A stretch of 64,000 nucleotides of DNA from Paraburkholderia atlantica. GTDB lineage: Bacteria > Pseudomonadota > Gammaproteobacteria > Burkholderiales > Burkholderiaceae. A model generated the notes under the pieces. It worked only from the letters and a program-made list of their open reading frames with translations, did no database searches and was not told the DNA's origin. Location of the stretch: assembly GCF_009362785.1 (NCBI RefSeq), contig NZ_WHNQ01000026.1:45771-109770 (forward strand), read 5' to 3'. Every line of letters starts with the position of its first letter. Within the stretch, counting starts at the first letter, position 1. Below are positions 55,332 to 63,491 of the stretch, piece by piece. A program made the translations under genes and the position numbers.

Positions 55332-56291
55332 ATGAGCATCACGGATACGACTCTTGCCGAAGCGGAGATCCTGCTGGCCCAGCCACGCGGTTTCTGCGCC
55401 GGCGTCGACCGGGCGATCGAGATCGTCGAGCGGGCCATCAAGCTGTATGGCTCGCCGATCTACGTGCGTCACGAAATCGTCCATAACGCCTATGTGGTCG
55501 AAGACCTGCGCAAGAAGGGAGCGATCTTCATCGAGAACCTGGAGGAAGTGCCGGCGGGCAACACGGTGATCTTCAGCGCGCACGGCGTGTCAAAGGCCGT
55601 GCGTTCGGAGGCGGAGTCGCGCGGGCTGCGGGTGTACGACGCCACCTGTCCGCTCGTGACCAAGGTGCATATCGAAGTCGCGAAGATGCGCCAGGACGGT
55701 TTCGACATCGTCATGATCGGCCACAAGGGCCACCCGGAAGTCGAAGGCACGATGGGCCAGGCGGCCGAGGGCATGCATCTGGTCGAGGACATCGAGGATG
55801 TGCAGGCGCTGCAGCTCGCCGATCCCGAGCGGATCGCGTTCGTCACCCAAACCACGCTGTCGGTCGACGACGCCGCCGAAATCATCGGCGCGCTGAAGGC
55901 CAAGTATCCGTCCATCCGTGAGCCGAAGAAGCAGGACATCTGCTACGCCACGCAGAATCGCCAGGACGCCGTGAAGTTCATGGCGCCGCAGTGCGACGTG
56001 GTGATTGTCGTCGGCAGCCCGAATAGCTCGAATTCGAACCGCTTGCGCGAGCTTGCCGAGAAGCTCGGCGTGCCGGCCTACATGGTCGATTCGCCTGATC
56101 AGATCGATCCGGTCTGGGTCGAGGGCAAGCGCCGCATCGGCGTGACCGCCGGTGCGTCCGCGCCGGAGGTGCTGGCGCAGGCAGTGATCGCGCGTCTGCG
56201 CGAACTGGGCGTGCGCAACGTGCGCGCGCTTGAAGGCATCGAGGAAAACATCGCGTTTCCGCTGCCGCGCGGGCTGGGTCTGCCAGCCTGA
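55332..56291 (+). CDS. ispH: 4-hydroxy-3-methylbut-2-enyl diphosphate reductase
   Basis: The last step of the MEP isoprenoid pathway, iron-sulfur, 319 residues. The three cluster Cys are C22 (RGFCAGVDRA), C106 (DATCPLV) and C204 (ICYATQNRQ). TQTTLSVDDA and SPNSSNSNRLRE are conserved. Two bases separate it from fkpB, so they are co-transcribed; a terminator follows. Confidence 0.98.
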   Translation: MSITDTTLAEAEILLAQPRGFCAGVDRAIEIVERAIKLYGSPIYVRHEIVHNAYVVEDLRKKGAIFIENLEEVPAGNTVIFSAHGVSKAVRSEAESRGLRVYDATCPLVTKVHIEVAKMRQDGFDIVMIGHKGHPEVEGTMGQAAEGMHLVEDIEDVQALQLADPERIAFVTQTTLSVDDAAEIIGALKAKYPSIREPKKQDICYATQNRQDAVKFMAPQCDVVIVVGSPNSSNSNRLRELAEKLGVPAYMVDSPDQIDPVWVEGKRRIGVTAGASAPEVLAQAVIARLRELGVRNVRALEGIEENIAFPLPRGLGLPA

Positions 56292-56315
56292 CAATCAGTT
56301 CGCATCGCTGAAAGG

Positions 56316-56343
56316 AAAGCGCGCCCGAGGGCGCGCTTTTTTT
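56316..56343 (+). terminator. intrinsic terminator after ispH
   Basis: Stem AGCGCGCCC/GGGCGCGCT then seven T. Confidence 0.9.
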
Positions 56344-56834
56344 ATGGCGACGCTCTGTTGGGTCACTGAGGAATTAGGTGCCGGATCGAACGAACTCGCA
56401 CGTTTCAGTGCTCTCGCGCACAAATTATTTTGGATTGTGATCGGGTCTTTTATTGATTTTCGAGCGATGCGCCCCCGTTTTAAGCTAAGCAAACGGCTTA
56501 AGACGAATTAATCATGCACTGAATTGGTGCTCTTGACGAGCGCGAGCTAAAAGAACATATCTGACGCAAGCCCCCGCCTATCCGGGATTCAAGCCGACGG
56601 GCCGCAACACTTGATGCCATCGGGTTCGGCGGCGGTGCAACTGATGCACGAAAATGGATCGCAACCGGGTTGCTCTTTTTAGCGGATTTTGCTTTCAATA
56701 GCAGGTTGCAATGCAGGAAAACCCCACCGGTTCAACAATATTGCCACCCGCATAATTGGAGTTACAATGCGCGCGTTCTCAAGGCCTTGAGGTCCTGGAC
56801 AGTGGATTTTGCAAGGCGCAGGAGACCTTACTTG
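56344..56834. other. AT-richer leader region of the branched-chain amino acid operon
   Basis: About 490 bases without a gene, markedly richer in A and T than the flanks. The last 95 bases hold a promoter (next entry). An upstream regulatory role is likely but no operator is identified. Confidence 0.45.
56741..56768 (+). promoter_or_regulatory. sigma70-like promoter of the liv operon
   Basis: TTGCCA (56741-56746), 16 bases, TACAAT (56763-56768), 67 bases before the ATG of the binding-protein gene. Confidence 0.6.
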
Positions 56835-58037
56835 ATGCGAGTCAAATTTGCTTACGCCGTGTCCATCGCGGCCGCGGTCGCGATGCTGACCGCGTGCGGC
56901 AAGAAACAGGATGGCGAAGCGGGGGCGGGCGCATCAGCGGCTTCGTCCGCGGCGGTCGCCGCGGCGAGCGAAGCGACTATCGTGAAGATCGGTCATGCGG
57001 CACCGTTGACGGGCGGCATCGCGCATCTGGGCAAGGACAACGAAAATGGGGCGCGCCTCGCGGTCGAGGAAATCAATGCGCAGGGTCTGACGATCGACGG
57101 TCGCAAGATCCAGCTGCAACTCGACGCGCAGGACGATGCGGCGGACCCGAAAGCGGGCACCGCCGTCGCGCAGAAACTGGTCGACGATCATGTGGTCGCG
57201 GTGATCGGGCACCTGAACTCCGGGGTCTCGATTCCGGCGTCGAAGATCTACAGCGACGCGAGCATCGTGCAGATCTCGCCGTCGTCGACGAATCCGGCCT
57301 ACACGCAGCAGGGGTTCAAGACGACTTATCGGGTGGTCGCGACCGATGCGCAGCAGGGTCCGGCGCTCGCCAATTACGCGACGAAGGCGCTCGGCGCCAA
57401 ACGTATCGCGGTCGTGGACGATGCGACCGCCTATGGCAAAGGTCTCGCGGACGAATTCGCGAAGACCGCCGAGGCGAGCGGCGCGAAGATCGTCGCGCGG
57501 GAGGCGACGAACGACAAGGCCACGGATTTCCGGGCCATTCTCACGAAGATCAAGAGTGTTCAGCCGGACGCGATCATGTTCGGCGGCATGGACGCGACGG
57601 GCGGGCCGTTTACGAAGCAGGCGGCGGCGCTCGGTATCAGGGCAAAAATCCTTGGCGGCGACGGTGTGTGTACCGACAAGGTAGGTGAGCTGGCGGGTAC
57701 CGCCGTGCAAAACCTGGTCTGTTCGGAAGCAGGACTCGCGCTTTCGAAAATGACCAATGGAGCGGACTTCGAAAAGAAGTACGAGGACCGCTTCCACACG
57801 CCGGTGCAGATTTACGCGCCGTTCACGTATGACGCTGTGTACGTGATCGTCGATGCAATGAAGCGCGCTAATTCGATCGAGGCGCCCAAGGTGCTGGCTG
57901 CGATGCCTTCGACCGATTACAACGGGGTAATCGGCCACATCGCGTTCGACGACAAGGGTGATTTGAAAGAGGGCGCCATTACGCTTTACGACTTCAAGGA
58001 CGGCAAGAAAGCAGTGCTCGACGTCGTAAAGATGTGA
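56835..58037 (+). CDS. branched-chain amino acid binding lipoprotein (LivK/LivJ-like)
   Basis: A 400-residue periplasmic binding protein of the leucine-isoleucine-valine type, anchored as a lipoprotein by its LTAC lipobox (about residue 21). An Ala/Ser-rich linker follows, then the type-I fold: KIGHAAPLTGGIAHLGKDNENGARLAVEEIN, VIGHLNSGVSIPASKIY and FGGMDATGGPFTKQAA. ATG 56835 follows AGGAG. A terminator (58057) separates it from the permease genes, so it is likely made in excess over them. Confidence 0.94.
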   Translation: MRVKFAYAVSIAAAVAMLTACGKKQDGEAGAGASAASSAAVAAASEATIVKIGHAAPLTGGIAHLGKDNENGARLAVEEINAQGLTIDGRKIQLQLDAQDDAADPKAGTAVAQKLVDDHVVAVIGHLNSGVSIPASKIYSDASIVQISPSSTNPAYTQQGFKTTYRVVATDAQQGPALANYATKALGAKRIAVVDDATAYGKGLADEFAKTAEASGAKIVAREATNDKATDFRAILTKIKSVQPDAIMFGGMDATGGPFTKQAAALGIRAKILGGDGVCTDKVGELAGTAVQNLVCSEAGLALSKMTNGADFEKKYEDRFHTPVQIYAPFTYDAVYVIVDAMKRANSIEAPKVLAAMPSTDYNGVIGHIAFDDKGDLKEGAITLYDFKDGKKAVLDVVKM

Positions 58038-58056
58038 TGACGGGAAGTTCGGCCTG

Positions 58057-58089
58057 ACGGCACCGACACCATCCAACGGTGCCGTTTTT
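58057..58089 (+). terminator. intrinsic terminator between the binding-protein gene and livH
   Basis: Stem ACGGCACCG/CGGTGCCGT followed by TTTT. Partial read-through would set the ratio of binding protein to permease. Confidence 0.8.
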
Positions 58090-58265
58090 GCATCCGCCCA
58101 AGGGGAGCCCGCGACCGCATCACGGTCGTCAGGGCAAGCCGGCAGCGGATAACCCTTACCGGTCTTTTACATCAGTACCCGCAGTGCCGTTGAGATTCGT
58201 AGTGCATCACCGCCCACCGGCAGATGAGAAACGCGAATCCAGTCGCACGGGCTAAGGAGCAATAA

Positions 58266-59216
58266 ATGGATATCTTCATCCAGCAGATCCTGAATGGACT
58301 GGTGCTTGGCAGTGTCTACGCCATCATCGCACTGGGCTACACGATGGTTTACGGCATTCTGGGCATCATCAACTTCGCTCACGGCGATGTGTTGATGGTG
58401 GGCGCGATGGTTGCGCTCTCCGCCATAGGTGTGCTGCAGAACCACTTCCCCGGCCTCGGCAACGTGCTGACGCTGGTCATCGCATTGCTCATCGCGGCGG
58501 CAGTCTGCGCGGTGGTCGGCTACACGATCGAGCGCGTGGCCTACCGGCCGTTGCGCCGCGCACCGCGTCTCGCGCCGCTGATCACCGCGATCGGTGTGTC
58601 GATTCTGCTGCAGACGCTCGCGATGATGATCTGGTCGCGCAATCCGCTGCCGTTCCCGCAGCTGTTGCCCACTGACCCGATCAACGTGATCAAGGCCACC
58701 GACACGACGCCCGGCGCCGTGATCTCGATGACCGAAATCGTGATCATCTTGGTGGCGTTCATCGTGATGGGCGGCCTGCTGCTGCTCGTGCACAAGACCA
58801 AGCTCGGCCGCGCGATGCGCGCGATTGCCGAGAATCCGAACGTCGCGAGCCTGATGGGTGTGAGCCCGAACTTCGTGATTTCGGCAACCTTCATGATCGG
58901 CTCGGCGCTGGCTGCCCTCGCCGGCGTGATGATCGCGTCCGAATACGGCAACGCGCACTTCTACATGGGCTTCATCCCCGGCCTGAAGGCCTTTACCGCG
59001 GCGGTGCTCGGCGGTATCGGCAATCTCGGCGGCGCGATGGTCGGCGGCGTGCTGCTCGGCCTGATCGAGCAGCTGGGCGCCGGCTATATCGGCAACCTCA
59101 CGGGCGGCGTGTTCGGTAGTAACTACCAGGACGTGTTCGCGTTCATCGTGCTGATCGTCGTGCTCGTGTTCCGTCCGTCGGGTCTGCTCGGCGAACGTGT
59201 CGCGGATCGCGCCTGA
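58266..59216 (+). CDS. livH: branched-chain amino acid ABC permease LivH
   Basis: 316 residues, eight or so membrane segments. Landmarks: QQILNGLVLGSVYAIIALGYT at the N-terminus, INFAHGDVLMVGAM and RAIAENPNVASLMGV. RBS AAGGAG. Followed by livM after 26 bases. Confidence 0.95.
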   Translation: MDIFIQQILNGLVLGSVYAIIALGYTMVYGILGIINFAHGDVLMVGAMVALSAIGVLQNHFPGLGNVLTLVIALLIAAAVCAVVGYTIERVAYRPLRRAPRLAPLITAIGVSILLQTLAMMIWSRNPLPFPQLLPTDPINVIKATDTTPGAVISMTEIVIILVAFIVMGGLLLLVHKTKLGRAMRAIAENPNVASLMGVSPNFVISATFMIGSALAALAGVMIASEYGNAHFYMGFIPGLKAFTAAVLGGIGNLGGAMVGGVLLGLIEQLGAGYIGNLTGGVFGSNYQDVFAFIVLIVVLVFRPSGLLGERVADRA

Positions 59217-59242
59217 TCCCGGGCCACAAGGAGTCAACAATC

Positions 59243-60412
59243 ATGACCTCAATTCAACCGATCGAGCCGTCCACGACGCTCATTCCCGAAAAGAACCGCA
59301 CCAAGACGCTGACCATCGGCATCCTGACGACGATCTTCGTGATCGCGGCGCCGATGATCATCGGTGCGGCGGGCGGCAACTACTGGGTCCGCGTGCTCGA
59401 CTTCGCGATGCTGTACGTGATGCTCGCGCTCGGCCTGAACGTGGTGGTGGGCTTTGCCGGCCTGCTGGACCTGGGCTACATCGCGTTCTACGCGATCGGT
59501 GCCTACACGGCCGCGCTGCTCAGTTCGCCGCACCTGTCGACGCAATTCGAGTGGATCGCGGCGCTCGCGCCGCACGGTCTGAACGTGCCGATCTGGATCA
59601 TCGTGCCGATCGCGATGGCGCTGGCCGCGATGTTCGGGATTCTGCTCGGCGCGCCGACGCTGCGACTGCGTGGCGACTACCTGGCGATCGTGACCCTCGG
59701 CTTCGGGGAAATCGTGCGGATCTTCATGAACAACCTCGACCGTCCGGTGAATATCACCAATGGTCCGAAGGGGATCACCGGGATCGCTCCGGTGCAGATC
59801 GGCGGCTTCAGCTTCGCGCAGTCGCACTCGCTGTTCGGCATGCAGTTCCCGGCGGTGTACCTGTACTACTACCTGTTCGTGCTGTGTGCGCTGTTCGTGA
59901 TCTGGACGTGTACGCGTCTTCAGCATTCGCGAATCGGCCGCGCGTGGGCCGCGATCCGCGAAGATGAAATTGCCGCCAAGGCGATGGGCATCAACACCCG
60001 CAACGTGAAGCTGCTCGCGTTCGCGATGGGCGCGTCGTTCGGCGGCTTGTCGGGCGCGATGTTCGGTGCGTTCCAGGGCTTCGTGTCGCCGGAATCGTTC
60101 ACGTTCTGGGAATCGGTCGTGGTGCTCGCCTGTGTGGTGCTCGGCGGCATGGGCCACATTCCTGGCGTGATCCTCGGCGCGGTGCTGCTCGCGGTGTTCC
60201 CCGAGTTCCTGCGCTCGACGATGGGTCCGCTGCAGAACATGATCTTCGGCCATGAAATCGTCGATACCGAAGTGATCCGTCAGCTGCTGTACGGTCTCGC
60301 GATGGTCGTGATCATGCTGTATCGCTCGGAAGGCCTGTGGCCCGCGCCGAAGCACGAAGACAAGATTGCGAAGCTGGCAAAGCGTAGCGGCAAGAAGCCG
60401 GTGCGCGCATAA
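59243..60412 (+). CDS. livM: branched-chain amino acid ABC permease LivM
   Basis: 389 residues. The second permease with GLLDLGYIAFYAIGAYTAALL, LRLRGDYLAIVTLGFGEI and REDEIAAKAMGINTRNVKL. AAGGAG precedes the ATG. Basic C-terminal tail. Confidence 0.95.
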   Translation: MTSIQPIEPSTTLIPEKNRTKTLTIGILTTIFVIAAPMIIGAAGGNYWVRVLDFAMLYVMLALGLNVVVGFAGLLDLGYIAFYAIGAYTAALLSSPHLSTQFEWIAALAPHGLNVPIWIIVPIAMALAAMFGILLGAPTLRLRGDYLAIVTLGFGEIVRIFMNNLDRPVNITNGPKGITGIAPVQIGGFSFAQSHSLFGMQFPAVYLYYYLFVLCALFVIWTCTRLQHSRIGRAWAAIREDEIAAKAMGINTRNVKLLAFAMGASFGGLSGAMFGAFQGFVSPESFTFWESVVVLACVVLGGMGHIPGVILGAVLLAVFPEFLRSTMGPLQNMIFGHEIVDTEVIRQLLYGLAMVVIMLYRSEGLWPAPKHEDKIAKLAKRSGKKPVRA

Positions 60413-60432
60413 GGTCCGGTGGAGAAAAAGAC

Positions 60433-61224
60433 ATGAGCGATAACGTAAGCAACAACGCGGCGATCCGTCTGTCGGTGAAGGGCGTCAACAAGCGCTTCGG
60501 CGGTTTGCAGGCGCTTTCCGAGGTCGGCCTGCAGATCCGCGCGGGCGAAATCTACGGTCTGATCGGCCCGAACGGCGCCGGCAAGACGACCTTCTTCAAC
60601 GTGATCACGGGTCTGTACACGCCGGATTCGGGTGAGTTCAAGCTCGACGGCGAGAACTACACGCCGACCGCGGTCTATCAGGTCGCGAAGGCGGGCATCG
60701 CGCGCACGTTCCAGAACATTCGCCTGTTCGGCGGCATGACCGCGCTCGAAAACGTGATGGTCGGCCGTCATGTGCGCACCAAGCACGGTCTGCTGGGCGC
60801 GGTGTTCCAGACGCCGGCCGAACGCAAGGAAGAGCGCGAAATCAAGGAGCGCGCGCTCGAACTGCTCGACTACGTCGGCATCACGCAATACGCGGACTAC
60901 ACGTCGCGCAACCTGTCGTATGGCCACCAGCGTCGTCTGGAAATCGCCCGTGCGCTGGCGACCGACCCGAAGCTGCTCGCGCTCGACGAACCGGCGGCCG
61001 GTATGAACGCCACCGAGAAGGTCGAGCTGACCAAGCTGCTCGACAAGATTCGCGCGGACGGCAAGACGATTCTGCTGATCGAACACGACGTGAAGCTCGT
61101 GATGGGCCTGTGCAACCAGATGACGGTGCTCGACTACGGCAAGGTGATTGCGCAGGGTCTGCCGCAGGACGTGCAGAAGGATGCGAAGGTGATCGAAGCT
61201 TATCTGGGTGCGGGGGTCCACTGA
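60433..61224 (+). CDS. livG: branched-chain amino acid ABC ATPase LivG
   Basis: 263 residues, cytoplasmic ATPase. Walker A GPNGAGKTT, signature LSYGHQRRLEIARAL, Walker B LLALDEPAAGMN. The stop overlaps the livF start (TGATG). Confidence 0.96.
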   Translation: MSDNVSNNAAIRLSVKGVNKRFGGLQALSEVGLQIRAGEIYGLIGPNGAGKTTFFNVITGLYTPDSGEFKLDGENYTPTAVYQVAKAGIARTFQNIRLFGGMTALENVMVGRHVRTKHGLLGAVFQTPAERKEEREIKERALELLDYVGITQYADYTSRNLSYGHQRRLEIARALATDPKLLALDEPAAGMNATEKVELTKLLDKIRADGKTILLIEHDVKLVMGLCNQMTVLDYGKVIAQGLPQDVQKDAKVIEAYLGAGVH

Positions 61225-61940
61225 TGTCCACGACGCAAGCAATGTTGAAAATCAAGGGCCTGCAGGTCAACTACGGCGGCATCCAGGCGGTCAAGGGTGT
61301 CGACCTCGAGGTCGGGCAGGGCGAACTCGTCACGCTGATCGGCGCGAACGGCGCGGGCAAGACCACGACGATGAAGGCGATCACGGGCCTGAAGGCGTAC
61401 GCGGCCGGCGACATCGAGTACATGGGCCAGTCGATCAAAGGCCTGCCCGCGCACGAACTGCTCAAGCGCGGCCTCGCGATGGTGCCGGAAGGGCGCGGCA
61501 TCTTCGCGCGCATGTCGATCGTCGAGAACATGCAGATGGGAGCCTATCTGCGCAACGATGTCGACGGTATCAAGTCGGACGTCGAGCGCATGTTCGGCTT
61601 CTTTCCGCGTCTGAAGGAGCGCGCCTCGCAATACGCGGGCACGCTGTCGGGCGGCGAGCAGCAGATGCTCGCGATGGCGCGCGCAATCATCTCGCGCCCG
61701 AAACTGCTGCTGCTCGACGAACCGTCGATGGGCCTGTCGCCGATCATGGTCGAGAAGATCTTCGAAGTGGTGCGCTCGATTTCCGCCGAAGGTATGACGG
61801 TGCTGCTCGTCGAGCAGAACGCGCGTCTCGCGCTGCAGGCGGCTAATCGCGGCTACGTGATGGACTCCGGTCTGATCACGATGTCGGGAGGTCGACAGTG
61901 CCTAAGCGGGATCACTTTCCGCACCGGTGTTGCGCGGTAG
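61224..61940 (+). CDS. livF: branched-chain amino acid ABC ATPase LivF with a replaced C-terminus
   Basis: The second ATPase of the LIV transporter. Walker A GANGAGKTT, signature LSGGEQQML, Walker B LLLLDEPSMGLS and the switch His region (LLVEQNARLALQ) are intact. Residues 1-222 (to 61889, ending ITMSG) follow the family. The last 16 residues (GRQCLSGITFRTGVAR) do not: the usual tail there is a DDP.V...YLG-type end. The gene is therefore cut by a junction near 61890. The core ATPase is complete, so some function may remain. Confidence 0.93.
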   Translation: MSTTQAMLKIKGLQVNYGGIQAVKGVDLEVGQGELVTLIGANGAGKTTTMKAITGLKAYAAGDIEYMGQSIKGLPAHELLKRGLAMVPEGRGIFARMSIVENMQMGAYLRNDVDGIKSDVERMFGFFPRLKERASQYAGTLSGGEQQMLAMARAIISRPKLLLLDEPSMGLSPIMVEKIFEVVRSISAEGMTVLLVEQNARLALQAANRGYVMDSGLITMSGGRQCLSGITFRTGVAR

Positions 61941-62514
61941 GTTCGATCCAGACGCGTTCAATCTGGATATTACAAATCAGCGGACGTCTAGTGCTGACTG
62001 CCAATGGGCCCTTAAGAGCGACGTTTACGCAATACAAGCGTTTCCGGACTGTCGTTGGAGCAGTTACGGAATCGTATGGGGCAGAGCACTCTGCGTACTT
62101 GCCGGAGCTGGTCAGATACCACGACTATTCGATGATTTTGTTCGGCCGCTTGTTCTGTCGTGCGCGGGCCGGCATCGAGCGTTTCGAGCGCAACCGGATG
62201 GTGCTCTAGGATTCTTCCGGGTTCATCCTTCTGTCCGCTCGCCTTCTCGAAGTAACATCGCGCGGCGGTCTTGTCGCGATGGGCACACGCAGCAGGAGAT
62301 CGACTGTTTTACCCCCTGTCGACCGCGTAGCACAGGTACTTCTTACTGTCTCTTGGTAGGCGGAAGTCTCTTCGGCGGGTTGTGCGTCTTCTACATCATG
62401 CATGATGTACGATTCGATTCGAACGATGCTATTCGCGCGCTTAACTCGACTGGACCGATCCAGCATCGACTTTCTGCGTGGCCACGTATTCACGAGTTCC
62501 GTGCTTATTGTAGG
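61890..62514. other. foreign sequence after the livF junction
   Basis: About 625 bases of lower GC with no recognisable gene. A GTG frame at 61898-62209 reads without stops (LPELVRYHDYSMILFGR) but matches nothing I know. It is probably decayed mobile DNA. The palindrome at 62392 lies inside. Confidence 0.45.
62392..62409. repeat. perfect 18-bp palindrome
   Basis: TACATCATG followed directly by CATGATGTA. A possible recombination or protein-binding site, or chance, in the foreign segment. Confidence 0.5.
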
Positions 62515-62880
62515 AGAAGGTTGCATAAGGACTGCTGAACGCGCTGAAGAGTCTTCCAGCAGATTGAGCAACAGCCGAGTTTGAGGAACGTTTCGTGAAT
62601 AGCAGCGCGACGTTCGAAGCGAATAGCAGACGACGGAAATGATGCGGTCGGGCATGCGTACGCTCGGCAACCCGACGGACTTTCCTAGGTCCACTGCGAT
62701 GCGGGTGACCACGCCGCGCGATGCAAGTGGGAATAGTGCGCCCGCGAAGAGCGCGTCGTATTTGTCGTGGTCGTAACCCCGTTCGGCATTGGCGCGGCGA
62801 GGGACGGCTCAAAGGCCGCCTGCGCCTGCCGCCGATCGGCACGATGGCCTCAATCAGCGGGACTAGTACAACATCCCTCA
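62515..62880 (-). pseudogene. decayed IS5-family transposase, C-terminal part
   Basis: Reading the minus strand in three frames reconstructs the end of an IS5 (IS427/IS1031-like) transposase: ERGYDHDKYDALF in one frame, IARRG..H.SG and ERTHARPHHFRRL in a second, then IRFERRAAIHETFLKLGCC in a third, ending at 62515. The frame changes lie at about 62730-62755 and 62627, the latter consistent with a one-base loss. The N-terminal half is absent; the junction is near 62880. Non-functional. Confidence 0.7.
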
Positions 62881-62887
62881 ATTTGCT

Positions 62888-63185
62888 TTAGTAATTATCG
62901 GGTTGCAAGTAAGGCTGCAGGAGCGTGACGATGACCTCAGTCATTTCGTCGAGTGAGCCTGTGCCCGGCAGCGGCTCCCATCGGCCGGTGTGGCTGCGAA
63001 AGGCGGCACTATAACGATTGCGGCCGAGCTCGGTAAGGCGCGCCACAACAGTCGGTTCCTCATCATCGATGAATGATCAGCAGGTGCCGCCCGTAGGCTT
63101 GTGTGACGATCTGCTCATGACCGAGCAAGCTGCGCAGTTGACGCTGAAGTTCGGCCGCGTAATGTTTAGTGGGGATGGCTGGCAT
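62888..63185 (-). pseudogene. frameshifted small conserved-looking protein
   Basis: Minus-strand frame 1 reads MPAIPTKHYAAELQRQL ... YGRHLLIIHR, then stops near 63063. A second frame then continues as DDEEPTVVARLTELGRNRY ... LLQPYLQPDNY to a stop at 62888. Together they make about 98 residues with a one-base frame change near 63065. Both halves have good codon pattern, so this is a gene hit by an indel. The function is unknown; it sits among IS remnants. Confidence 0.55.
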
Positions 63186-63198
63186 GTCTGTCTCTCGA

Positions 63199-63327
63199 TT
63201 ACGATGCGCCAGTTTGCAGCGGATAGCCCTGGAAAGTCCATTTGAAGGGGCGTGCTGCCTGATTATTCTCGCGGATAAACTGCTCGGTACGCTCGCGCAG
63301 CTGCGCGGTGCCGGTATGGCTGGTGCG
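63199..63327 (-). pseudogene. C-terminal remnant of an IS630-like transposase
   Basis: The minus-strand frame ends TAQLRERTEQFIRENNQ followed by AARPFKWTFQGYP, which resembles the C-terminus of IS630-family transposases (FI..N..ARPF.WT). Upstream it is cut by the IS21-type repeats. Confidence 0.5.
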
Positions 63328-63328
63328 T

Positions 63329-63412
63329 ATTTCGGACGAACGTGACCGGCCGTTTCGGGATCGTGACCGGCGATTTCGGCAACGTGACCGGGCATTTCGG
63401 GAACGTGACCGA
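63329..63412. repeat. 21-bp tandem repeats at the end of an IS21-type element
   Basis: CGTGACCG recurs at 63341, 63362, 63383 and 63404, each exactly 21 bases apart, with ATTTCGG/GTTTCGG between copies. IS21 elements carry several such terminal repeats that bind IstA. The repeats lie upstream of istA. Confidence 0.7.
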
Positions 63413-63491
63413 GCGGACCGGGAACCAGGATTGGCGTTGCGCATGACATCAACCACGCGGGCTATGCTCGCCGGCTTTGGCCGGAGAGAGC

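Noticed and set aside
56344..56740. possible small RNA or riboswitch upstream of the liv operon
   Set aside because: The stretch is AT-rich, but I could find no conserved fold or motif by eye.
63329..63412. short regular repeats that could suggest a CRISPR array
   Set aside because: The 21-base unit is repeated with no variable spacers, and it adjoins an IS21 transposase; it fits terminal repeats of that element.
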